Assembly (NCBI RefSeq): GCF_001613005.1
Contig: NZ_BDBN01000014.1
Coordinates: 1-50,350 of the forward strand
Direction of reading: 5' to 3'
DNA: 50,350 bases
DNA from: Nocardia nova NBRC 15556
GTDB taxonomy: Bacteria > Actinomycetota > Actinomycetes > Mycobacteriales > Mycobacteriaceae
Both the position numbers and the translations under genes were made by a program. Each line of letters starts with the position of its first letter. Position 1 is the stretch's first letter. Below the pieces are notes generated by a model. The model was not told where the DNA came from. It saw nothing but the letters and a program-made list of their open reading frames with translations, and searched no databases. Below, in pieces: positions 10,605-17,864 of this stretch.

Positions 10605-11057
10605 TCAGTTCTTGTCGTCGAGGCTGTCCAAGGTGGTCAGGATCGCCTCGACCGGGATGCGGCCGGCGGCGACGGTTTCGGCGCCGTTGCGCCGCAGAGC
10701 CACCGACAGTGGTGCGGCCCAGGTGTTTTCGTAGATCAGAACGGCGGCCGAACGCCCGGGGTGCAGGGCGGCGCCCGCCTCCCGCAGATCACCGTCGTCG
10801 AGTACGCCCGTCGTCTCCTCGGCGAACAAGGCCACGCTCGCTTCGCACTCGAGCCCGATATCGGCGATATCGATGCCGGTCAGCGACCCGTCGCCCTCTT
10901 TCCGGAGGAACGCCAGATTCAGCACGCGGATGATGCCCCGGCCGACCAGATCGCGCAGCACCGGCAGGGCCGAACCGTCCGGGGGGCGGCCCGCGGGGAA
11001 CTCGATGACGAGATAGTCGATCGGACCCATCTCATCGATACCGGCAGCACTGGTCAT
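10605..11057 (-). CDS. DUF6325 family protein
   Basis: 150 aa, cytosolic, without signal peptide or membrane helix. The sequence MGPIDYLVIEFPAG, then LRDLVGRGIIRVLNLAFLRK and a late TAAP-like NTWAAPLSVALRRNGAE segment, is the pattern of the actinobacterial DUF6325 family, often seen in stress-linked clusters. The function is unknown. ATG at 11057 starts MTSAAGID; an internal Met at MGPID could also serve, since family members often begin there. Confidence 0.7.
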   Translation of the reverse strand: MTSAAGIDEMGPIDYLVIEFPAGRPPDGSALPVLRDLVGRGIIRVLNLAFLRKEGDGSLTGIDIADIGLECEASVALFAEETTGVLDDGDLREAGAALHPGRSAAVLIYENTWAAPLSVALRRNGAETVAAGRIPVEAILTTLDSLDDKN

Positions 11058-11401
11058 CCGAGCACCTCATCCCTGGCCGGATCACCGGCGTGATTCGGCG
11101 AGACAGCAGCTGACGCCACGCGGTAAACGACGAGCACATCGGCCACCGGCGTGACACCTAATGATTCGAAGCCGGGCCGCTCGCGGATAAACCGGAATCT
11201 ATTCCTGCACGCAAGCCGGTCGGACACGGTGTCTCATCCACGTCCCGAATCGCAAGTCCGCCCGGTGAATCCGCCGGGCGGACGCCGCCCGTTCACCCGG
11301 CTCGGCGACACCGCGGAATTTCGCTCACGGTGAGTCTGGATGGTGGCAAACCGCGTGTGGCGGCGAAGAATTCGCGTGACCGTAGTGTGGAAGGGGTAGT
11401 G
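11058..11401. other. Intergenic region between DUF6325 and cysteine dioxygenase genes
   Basis: 344 bp without a credible gene. It must hold the divergent promoters of the DUF6325 and cysteine dioxygenase genes. A perfect 10-bp inverted repeat, GTCCGCCCGG at 11256-11265 and its complement at 11274-11283 around an 8-nt loop, is the only clear structure. I saw no riboswitch core. Confidence 0.6.
11256..11283 (+). promoter_or_regulatory. Hairpin in the cysteine dioxygenase leader
   Basis: A 10-bp perfect stem (GTCCGCCCGG with its complement) and loop TGAATCCG, about 120 bp before the cysteine dioxygenase start. It has no T-tract. It could be an attenuator, an mRNA-stability hairpin or a transcription-factor site. 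Confidence 0.4.
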
Positions 11402-11926
11402 GTGACGACGTCCGTGCCTGTGCGACTCGAGCACGCCGAAGACATACATCCGGGCGTCGACGTGCCGCTGCTCCGCGACGCCGTGGTGGCCGAGCGCATG
11501 CTGTGGACACCGGCCGAACTACACGAGCTCACCGCGGTGGTGGCGAGCGAACTGGCGACACCGCTGCTGGATATCGTGCGGTTCGACACCTCGCGGCGCT
11601 GGTGGACCCGGCTCGCGCTGACGATGGGCGTGGAACTGTGGCTGCTGTCGTGGGCGCCCGGGCAGGGCACCGAACCGCACGACCACGGGGGCGCGTCGGG
11701 GTCGTTCACCGTCTCGATCGGCGAACTGGACGAGGACTACCGCTACCCCACCGGCCCGGTACGCTCGGCCGGGCGCCGCGCCGGCGACACGATCGCGTTC
11801 GGGCCCGAACGCGCCCACCAGCTGCACAACCGCAGCGCCCGGCCGGCCACCACGGTGCACGCCTACTCGCCACCGCTGCGACCGGTCCGCGAATACCGGT
11901 CGCTGCGGGATTTCACCGGTGTGTGA
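11402..11926 (+). CDS. Cysteine dioxygenase (cupin)
   Basis: Oxidises L-cysteine to cysteine sulfinate with a non-heme iron. The 174-aa protein has the cupin metal-binding segment EPHDHGGASGSFTV, giving two His ligands, and a third His in ERAHQLHNRS; the Arg/Tyr-rich C-terminus (PPLRPVREYRSL) matches bacterial CDO. The frame is open further upstream, but AAGGGG at 11391-11396 places the start at GTG 11402 (or 11399). It is followed 44 bp later by a rhodanese gene; that pair is common in actinobacteria and points to cysteine sulfur catabolism. Confidence 0.85.
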   Translation: MTTSVPVRLEHAEDIHPGVDVPLLRDAVVAERMLWTPAELHELTAVVASELATPLLDIVRFDTSRRWWTRLALTMGVELWLLSWAPGQGTEPHDHGGASGSFTVSIGELDEDYRYPTGPVRSAGRRAGDTIAFGPERAHQLHNRSARPATTVHAYSPPLRPVREYRSLRDFTGV

Positions 11927-11970
11927 CCATGCCGGTAGCCCCCATCGCCCGATCGCCGAGGAGTGACGGT

Positions 11971-12363
11971 ATGAGCGCCGAGGATCTGCTCACACAGGCA
12001 CGCGCCGGATTGAACCGCGTCGAGCCCGTCACCGCCGCGCACCGGTTGGCCGAGGGCGCGCTCGTGGTCGATATCCGCCCGCACGCCGACCGCCTCGCCG
12101 AGGGCGAGATACCCGGCGCGGTCGTCGTCGAACGGATCGTGCTCGAATGGCGGCTCGACCCCGGCGGTTCGCATCGGCTCCCGGATCTGACGCCCGACAC
12201 CGAGGTGATCATCGTCTGCAACGAGGGCTACGCCTCCAGCCTGGCCGCCGCCGACGCACAGCGTCTCGGACTGGCTCGCGCCACCGATCTGGTCGGCGGG
12301 TTCCGGGCGTGGAAGGCGGCCGGCCTGCCCGTGGCTCCCGGCGGCACCCCCGCCGTTCCGTAG
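11971..12363 (+). CDS. Rhodanese-like sulfurtransferase
   Basis: 130 aa, a single rhodanese domain. Residues ALVVDIRPHADRLAEGEIPGA form the N-terminal CH2A-like part. The active-site loop is IIVCNEGYAS, with catalytic Cys in C-N-E-G-Y-A, and the fold closes with DLVGGFRAWKAAGLPV. It carries persulfide sulfur between donors and acceptors such as cyanide, sulfite or thiols. ATG 11971 is preferred over 11929 because GAGGAG at 11958-11963 is 7 bp upstream. Its place behind cysteine dioxygenase suggests handling of cysteine-derived sulfur or sulfite. Confidence 0.85.
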   Translation: MSAEDLLTQARAGLNRVEPVTAAHRLAEGALVVDIRPHADRLAEGEIPGAVVVERIVLEWRLDPGGSHRLPDLTPDTEVIIVCNEGYASSLAAADAQRLGLARATDLVGGFRAWKAAGLPVAPGGTPAVP

Positions 12364-12514
12364 CACCACCGACCGCCCCCCGCCTCGCCCGCACGGTTGC
12401 CACGACAACCACACGTCCGCAGCACCGCGTCTACCTCCCGGTTCCCGGAATTCTTTCACCTGCAAACGATCTGGCTGAGAATGTAGAGGGGCAAACGGAA
12501 TTACGAGGAGTGCG

Positions 12515-13624
12515 ATGACCAGGTGTGCGCATTATGTCGGAAGTGTTCCAGCCGAGTTGATGACCGGGGATGCTGCGGTGCTGCAGTGGTTCGCCGACCG
12601 CAGTGCGGGCCATCCCGTGACCGGACTGCCGTGTGACCTGGATCCGGACTGGATCCTCGACTACCTCCGCCGGCGCAGAGAGCACGAGGACGTCTTCGAT
12701 GTCGTCCGCACCGGCGATTACTCCGACTACAGCGATTTCCCGAGCTACGGCCTCCGACCGGGGGCGAAGCTGGAACCGCGGCACGTGGCGATGGACCGGC
12801 TCGACCGCATCGGTGCCGTGGTAGCCGCCTTCGACGAGGTGCGTGCCGCGCGGCCCGAGCTGGACGGGACGAGATTGCAACTGAGCCAACCCAATCCGCT
12901 GGATCTTGCGATGTTCGTCTTCGCCGGTGCGGCGGTGTCGAACGGCTTCCCGCTCGGCCCGGCACTGCGCCGCTCCGATCTCATCGTGGCCGCGCTGCGG
13001 CATCTGCCGGTCTTCACCGAGGCCGCACTGCAAGAGATCGCGGAGGTGAACGCGCGCTACGGCGATCGCGTGGTCTGGCAGGTCGAATCACCGTTCGCGC
13101 TGCTGGGCATGGTCAAGGCCGACCAGCTGGGCGCGAAATGGGCGGCGGCGCCGCTGCTGGCCCGCCAGCTGGCCGGGGTACTCACCGGCATACACGAGAT
13201 CGGGGCACAGGCCGTGGTCCACCTGTGCTACGGCGATTACCAGCACAAGGCGCTGCTCAGCCCGCGTTCGCTGGCGCCCGCGGTCACCCTTCTGAAGCAC
13301 ACCGCACGCCGGCTGCGCGCAGACGGCACTCCCCTTCCGGCAGTGCACATTCCGTGTGCGTTCGGTGCCGAACCCGCGCCCCAGGACGCCGCGTTCTACG
13401 CGCCCCTGCGCCGGCTGGACCCGGACTGGAACGTCATCGCGGGGGTGGTGTCACCGGATTCCGCCGAAGACAGCGCACACGCCCTGCGACTGTTCGAGCA
13501 GGCGGCCGGTCGTACCGCGTTCGGTGTCGCGACCGCGTGCGGTCTCGGCCGCTGCAGTGTTGCGGACGCCCAGCGGGCTGCCGAGACGACCGCGGCACTG
13601 ACCGCGGAGACGACCACCGGATAG
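12515..13624 (+). CDS. MetE-like (UROD/MetE superfamily) protein of unknown substrate
   Basis: 369 aa, cytosolic. It starts HYVGSVPAEL and has a TIM-barrel-like flow of hydrophobic strands. Residues 233-243 (AVVHLCYGDYQ) contain H236-x-C238, and 340-346 (TACGLGR) contain C342. These match in order and spacing the zinc ligands His641, Cys643 and Cys726 (DCGLKTR) of cobalamin-independent methionine synthase. This suggests a zinc-activated thiol methyltransferase, but only the C-terminal MetE barrel is present, so the methyl donor is probably not the usual folate arrangement. An ATG with GAGGAG upstream sets the start. It stands alone; the function is inferred from the motif only. Confidence 0.65.
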   Translation: MTRCAHYVGSVPAELMTGDAAVLQWFADRSAGHPVTGLPCDLDPDWILDYLRRRREHEDVFDVVRTGDYSDYSDFPSYGLRPGAKLEPRHVAMDRLDRIGAVVAAFDEVRAARPELDGTRLQLSQPNPLDLAMFVFAGAAVSNGFPLGPALRRSDLIVAALRHLPVFTEAALQEIAEVNARYGDRVVWQVESPFALLGMVKADQLGAKWAAAPLLARQLAGVLTGIHEIGAQAVVHLCYGDYQHKALLSPRSLAPAVTLLKHTARRLRADGTPLPAVHIPCAFGAEPAPQDAAFYAPLRRLDPDWNVIAGVVSPDSAEDSAHALRLFEQAAGRTAFGVATACGLGRCSVADAQRAAETTAALTAETTTG

Positions 13625-13640
13625 CGCCCACGGCACGAGT

Positions 13641-13678
13641 CGCGGTGCCTGCGTCAGGGCCCTGACGCCGGCACCGCG
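13641..13678 (+). terminator. Strong GC-rich hairpin terminator after the MetE-like gene
   Basis: Arms 13642-13659 and 13660-13677 are complementary over 18 bp with one mismatch and virtually no loop (…CAGGGCCCTG…), 17 bp after the stop. There is no T-run, as is usual in this group. Confidence 0.65.
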
Positions 13679-14016
13679 GCCTCGCGTGGACGCCCGTCGC
13701 ATCGCCGGTGTGCCGCAATATCGTTCGGCCCCAAGGATTCTCCCGCACATGCCCGGCGACCAGGGCATACCCCGAAGGAGCCGTCGGAATCCGGCGGATG
13801 CCACGCGGGAACCGGACAAAGGCCTTACTCTGATTGAGTCGGTGGAAGTGGGGTGATGCCGGGCGTGACCAACCGGGACTGCGAACCCGCATCGGTCCGT
13901 CGTCACCGTGTCTATGGCTTTGCTCGCCGAAAACGGCACTCACGTAACGCAACGTCGCGTCCCCTGTCGTGACCCCAGCCGCGCATCACAGACAGCGGCA
14001 TTTTCGTACCTATAGC

Positions 14017-14031
14017 AGCTATCTTCTAGCT
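14017..14031 (+). promoter_or_regulatory. Inverted repeat AGCTA-N5-TAGCT
   Basis: AGCTA at 14017-14021 and TAGCT at 14027-14031 around TCTTC, inside the AT-rich core about 210 bp before the halogenase start. A possible operator; no known regulator motif was recognised. Confidence 0.35.
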
Positions 14032-14073
14032 ACGCTCTGTCTGTATGAACTTGCGTCGAAACTTACTGTTTCC

Positions 14074-14087
14074 CTTGATGATTCAAG
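14074..14087 (+). promoter_or_regulatory. Inverted repeat CTTGA-N4-TCAAG
   Basis: CTTGATGATTCAAG, perfect 5-bp arms, about 150 bp before the halogenase start and in the AT-rich core. A candidate operator for the halogenase cassette. Confidence 0.4.
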
Positions 14088-14238
14088 TACTACTGATAAA
14101 CTGATTCCCCGTGCGCCGAGTTCGAGTTAACAAGCGGCTACGGAGGTTTCGGAGTTTGTCGTAGGGCATGCCATCCCGACTCGGTCCGGCAGCCGATCAG
14201 GCGCACCGTCCGTTCGTACGCAGTTCCAGGGAGTTGCT

Positions 14239-15735
14239 ATGGGGAACAACGAAATTCCGCGCGTTCTGGTGGTAGGCGGCGGCCCGGCGGGGTCGACCGC
14301 AGCCGCACTGCTCGCACGGTCCGGAGTGCAGGTGACCCTCCTGGAGCGGGATACGTTCCCGCGCTATCACATCGGAGAATCACTGCTGGCCTCGTGCCTG
14401 TCCACGCTGCGGGTTTCCGGCGCCTACGACAGGGTCGCCGCGCACGGCTTCCAGATCAAACGCGGCGGCTACTTCCAATGGCAGAACGACACCTGGCTGC
14501 TGGACTGGTCCAAGCTCGTCGATGCCGAGGCATGGTCCTGGCAGGTCGACCGGGCCACCTTCGACGATCTCCTGCTGCGCAATGCCGCCGACCAGGGCGC
14601 GGAGGTCATCGAACAGGCGACCGTCAAGAACATCCTGTTCGACGGTGAGCGTCCGACCGCGGCGGAGTGGGTCAAGGCCGGCGACGACACCGTCCACACC
14701 GCCGAGTTCGATTTCCTCGTCGATGCCACCGGCCGAGACGGGTTGCTGGCCAAGCACTTCGGCATGCGTCGCCAACATCCGGCCTTCCGCAACGTGGCGA
14801 TCTGGTCCTACTGGAAGGGCGCACACCTGCACCCGGACAGCCCGGAGGGCGCGATCAACGTGGTGTCGACCCAGGAGGGCGGCTGGTTCTGGAACATTCC
14901 GCTCGCCGACGGCCGTACCAGCGTCGGTTATGTGGTCTCGGCGCGGCTGGCCGCGGAAAAGCTGCGCGCGCACGATTCGCGCCAGTCGTACTACCTGGAG
15001 ACCATCCGGGAGAGCAAGCCGATGTGCGAGATGCTCGAGGGCGCCGAGCAGATCGCCGACGTACGGGCCGAACAGGACTACTCCTACGTCGCCGACCGGT
15101 TCTGCGGACCCGGCTACGTCCTCGTCGGCGACGCGGCCTGCTTCCTGGATCCGTTGCTGTCCACCGGAGTTCACCTGGCGACCTATTCCGGGCTCGTGTC
15201 CGCGGCGGCGATCGCTACCACACTGCGCGGTGAGATGTCCGAAACCGATGCGCTGGCGTACTACGAGTACACCTACCGCCGCGGCTACACCCGGTTCCTC
15301 TCGCTGGTCTCACGGATGTACGAGCACTACATCGGCTCCGAGGAATACTTCGCGCACGCGCACAAGCTCACCGACGTCCACGACGGCGATTCGCCCGAGC
15401 AGTCGTTCACCCGGATCATGGCCGGCCTGACCGATGTCAGCGAGACCACGGGCGATCAGGACCGCACCGGCACCGAGGTCATCGTCGCCGAGGCGGAGCG
15501 TCTGCACACCGCCCCGGAGACCGACGGGGTCAACATCAAGTACATGGGCGGCCTGGATATGTCGCCGGTCTGGGACCACTGGCGCGATCCGCTGTCCGAC
15601 ACCACGATGGGCGAGATTCGCATCACCACGGAACCGGTGTTCGGCCTGACCACCCGCCCGCGCTCCGACGCCGAGCGCGAGGCTATGACTCTCCCGGTCC
15701 AACCGCCCCGCAAGGGTGCCGGCGCCGCTCTCTAG
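14239..15735 (+). CDS. Flavin-dependent halogenase (phenol/pyrrole type)
   Basis: 498-aa FADH2-dependent halogenase. The FAD-binding GGGPAGS is at 13-19, DATGR at 162-166 and GDA at 298-300. Two motifs separate it from ordinary flavin monooxygenases. WFWNIP at 216-221 is the WxWxIP halogenase signature, and FLDPLLSTG at 302-310 matches Fx.Px.Sx.G. K74 in QIKRGG is placed like the catalytic Lys (K-x-G) that forms the haloamine or hydrogen-bonds HOCl. The family makes chloro- or bromo-phenols and pyrroles and needs a separate flavin reductase, which is not in this window. The ATG follows AGGGAG. It is first in a run with a DUF98 enzyme, an antiporter and a P450. Confidence 0.88.
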   Translation: MGNNEIPRVLVVGGGPAGSTAAALLARSGVQVTLLERDTFPRYHIGESLLASCLSTLRVSGAYDRVAAHGFQIKRGGYFQWQNDTWLLDWSKLVDAEAWSWQVDRATFDDLLLRNAADQGAEVIEQATVKNILFDGERPTAAEWVKAGDDTVHTAEFDFLVDATGRDGLLAKHFGMRRQHPAFRNVAIWSYWKGAHLHPDSPEGAINVVSTQEGGWFWNIPLADGRTSVGYVVSARLAAEKLRAHDSRQSYYLETIRESKPMCEMLEGAEQIADVRAEQDYSYVADRFCGPGYVLVGDAACFLDPLLSTGVHLATYSGLVSAAAIATTLRGEMSETDALAYYEYTYRRGYTRFLSLVSRMYEHYIGSEEYFAHAHKLTDVHDGDSPEQSFTRIMAGLTDVSETTGDQDRTGTEVIVAEAERLHTAPETDGVNIKYMGGLDMSPVWDHWRDPLSDTTMGEIRITTEPVFGLTTRPRSDAEREAMTLPVQPPRKGAGAAL

Positions 15736-15784
15736 CGGTGACGTCACCAGGACTCCCGGTGCGAACCGAGACGTGGAGTCGACA

Positions 15785-16405
15785 GTGACCGTCACAGGAT
15801 CCGTCCCAGGCCCGCTGAGCGAACCCACGCCCAGCGGGCCGGGTCCCCGGACGAACCCGGCCACGCAGATCGAGCGATTCCACCACCCCACGACCCGAAC
15901 CCTGCTGTCGGGCACCGGCTTCACGACCACGGCGCTCGAACATATCCTCGAGACGACGCTGAGCGTGCACGTCCTGCGCCAGCAGCAGGTTCCGCCCCGA
16001 ACACTGCCCACATTCATCGTCGACGAACTCCGGCTGCAGGATGCCGACGGCGCGCTGGTTCGGCGCTCCCGCCTGGTCACCCCCGCGCTGGCGACCGTCT
16101 CGCTCAATTACGTAGTGGCCGTGCCACAATCGGCTGCCGCCAGCGGCATCGACGATGTCCGGATGCCGATCGGCCACGGCTTGCTCACCCGCGGCCTACC
16201 CCAGCACCGCCGCCTGCTCTGGGCGGGCATCAGGCGGTGGCCGGACGGCCGGCCCAGTGCGTCCAGGGCGTACATCATGACGCTCGGCCGCCGCCCCGTG
16301 TGCTACATCCGCGAAGTCTTCCATCCCGCGGTCGTCCCGCCCGCACACACGACGGGTCCGCTGCCGGAACCGGCTCTGCCGGATGATGTTTTCGAGGAGA
16401 ACTGA
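15785..16405 (+). CDS. DUF98/Rv2949c-like protein, probable chorismate pyruvate-lyase type enzyme
   Basis: 206 aa. After a Pro/Thr-rich N-terminus the sequence TRTLLSGTGFTTTALEHIL, then SVHVLRQQQV, RRSRLVTPALATVSLNYVVA and the late PVCYIREVFHP follows the PF01947 (DUF98) pattern. That family includes M. tuberculosis Rv2949c, which makes 4-hydroxybenzoate from chorismate, and the C-terminal Glu in REVF sits like the catalytic Glu of chorismate lyase. GTG 15785 is chosen from GGAG at 15775-15778. The stop abuts the antiporter GTG. With the halogenase 49 bp upstream it may supply a phenolic acid for halogenation; the chemistry is an inference. Confidence 0.7.
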   Translation: MTVTGSVPGPLSEPTPSGPGPRTNPATQIERFHHPTTRTLLSGTGFTTTALEHILETTLSVHVLRQQQVPPRTLPTFIVDELRLQDADGALVRRSRLVTPALATVSLNYVVAVPQSAAASGIDDVRMPIGHGLLTRGLPQHRRLLWAGIRRWPDGRPSASRAYIMTLGRRPVCYIREVFHPAVVPPAHTTGPLPEPALPDDVFEEN

Positions 16406-17677
16406 GTGCCTGCTCCCACCATCACGGTCCTACTCGACTTGGTTCTCATCATGGCGGCCGCGCACCTGCTCGGATGGCTGGCCGAAAAGATCGGGCAGCC
16501 ACCGGTCATCGGTGAGATCGCCGCCGGGATCCTGGCCGGTCCCACCGTCATCGGACACCACCTGTCCGCCACCCTGTTTCCCGAAGCCGGACGCTCGTAT
16601 CTGACGCTGCTCGCCAATATCGGTGTGGCAGTGTTCATGTTCGTCGCCGGACTGGAACTCGATCGGGAGATATTCCGCGGCGCCCGGCGCTCGATCCCCG
16701 CGGTTTCCGCGGCGGCCTACGCGATTCCCTTCGCACTGGGCAGCGCGGTCGCGATCACCGTCCTGGCACGTCACACCACCGGGAATCGGTTGCACTTCGC
16801 GCTGTTCGTCGGCTGCGCGATGGCCGTGACCGCTTTTCCGGTACTGGCCCGAATCCTGCACGACCGCAATCTCGTTCGCACCGAGATCGGACAGCTCAGT
16901 CTGGCCTGCGCGGCGCTGGTCGACGTCGTGGCGTGGTCGGTCCTCGCCGTCGTCCTCGCCCTCGCGCACCCCGGTGGTGTCCAGTGGCGGCTCGTTCTGC
17001 TCCTACCGCTGGTCGGTCTGCTGTGGTGGTTCATCCGACCGTTGCTGGCCCGGATCTCGGAATCCGGCACCCAGCAGACGATGATCGTGCTCGGCGTGGG
17101 TGGGGCGCTCGGGCTCGCCGCGATCACCGAATGGATCGGATTGCATCTGATCTTCGGCGCTTTCGCCTTCGGTGTCATATTCCCGCGCGAACGCCGCCGG
17201 ACGGTCGAGGCCGGTGTGCGAATCCTGTGCATCCTGCTGATGCCCGGCTTCTTCGTGATCGCCGGGCTGGCCGTGGATCTCGGCTCGGTCGACGCGACAT
17301 CGATCGGCGAACTGATCGCGGTCATCGGGGTCGCGGTGGTGGGCAAAGTCGGCAGCGTCTATCTCGCAGGGCGGTTGACCGGGATGCAGTCGCGAGCGGC
17401 CGCCGCGGTGGCAGCGCTGCTCAACACCCGAGGTCTGACCGAGCTGGTGATTCTGAACGTGGGCCTGACCACCGGACTCATCGGCACCCAGTTGTATTCA
17501 CTGCTGGTGATAATGGCCCTGGTGACCACCGCGTCGACGGCGCCGATGCTCCGTCTGCTCGGCATATCTCGCGGCGACCGGCCGTCCCGTCCGCCGCACA
17601 CACCGGACTCGGAGCGCGATCCGGACGCGGGCGCCGTGGCCGCGGCTGCGTCGCCCGATATGAGCGGAAAGCTCTGA
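16406..17677 (+). CDS. CPA2-family cation/proton antiporter (Kef/Nha-like membrane protein)
   Basis: 423 aa with about 12 hydrophobic helices. GQPPVIGEIAAGILAGPTVIG and FMFVAGLELDREIF are the hallmark segments of monovalent cation:proton antiporter-2 proteins, and the mid-protein FVGCAMAVTAFPVLARIL and LIFGAFAFGVIFPRE agree. The C-terminal 50 residues are polar and disordered, with no TrkA domain. GTG 16406 directly follows the upstream stop, with GAGGAG at 16394-16399, so translation is coupled to the DUF98 gene. Relatives are common near polyketide/halogenase clusters and may give ion homeostasis or product efflux; its role here is not known. Confidence 0.82.
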   Translation: MPAPTITVLLDLVLIMAAAHLLGWLAEKIGQPPVIGEIAAGILAGPTVIGHHLSATLFPEAGRSYLTLLANIGVAVFMFVAGLELDREIFRGARRSIPAVSAAAYAIPFALGSAVAITVLARHTTGNRLHFALFVGCAMAVTAFPVLARILHDRNLVRTEIGQLSLACAALVDVVAWSVLAVVLALAHPGGVQWRLVLLLPLVGLLWWFIRPLLARISESGTQQTMIVLGVGGALGLAAITEWIGLHLIFGAFAFGVIFPRERRRTVEAGVRILCILLMPGFFVIAGLAVDLGSVDATSIGELIAVIGVAVVGKVGSVYLAGRLTGMQSRAAAAVAALLNTRGLTELVILNVGLTTGLIGTQLYSLLVIMALVTTASTAPMLRLLGISRGDRPSRPPHTPDSERDPDAGAVAAAASPDMSGKL

Positions 17678-17864
17678 CCCACAAGCACATCCGATCGACT
17701 CCGGATGCGGGTGGCGGCACCCTACTCCCACGTTCGCAGACACCGTCGCCGCGTCGCTGCTATGTTGCTTGCGTGGGCGAACCGCCAGGCACCGTGAGCG
17801 CGACATGTGCCGCGCCCGCCGAGCTGTCGTCGAATTCCTGTTCCACCCGTCTGGAGTCCCGTCT

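Larger units (their letters stand above)
13679..14238. other. Long intergenic region with AT-rich core upstream of the halogenase
   Basis: 560 bp with no credible gene; reading frames here lack a start with ribosome site and normal codon use. The stretch about 14005-14125 is clearly AT-rich against its surroundings and holds two short inverted repeats (14017-14031 and 14074-14087). It is the likely promoter/operator region of the halogenase cassette. No riboswitch or tRNA was recognised. Confidence 0.6.

Noticed and set aside
13434..13952. Minus-strand open frame over the spacer before the halogenase
   Set aside because: It overlaps the MetE-like gene antisense, has an Arg/Pro-rich composition and lacks a ribosome site.
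17678..17864. Possible extra N-terminal region of the P450
   Set aside because: Residues encoded upstream of TTG 17865 are Arg-rich and unlike P450 N-termini, and a GGAG lies just before the TTG.
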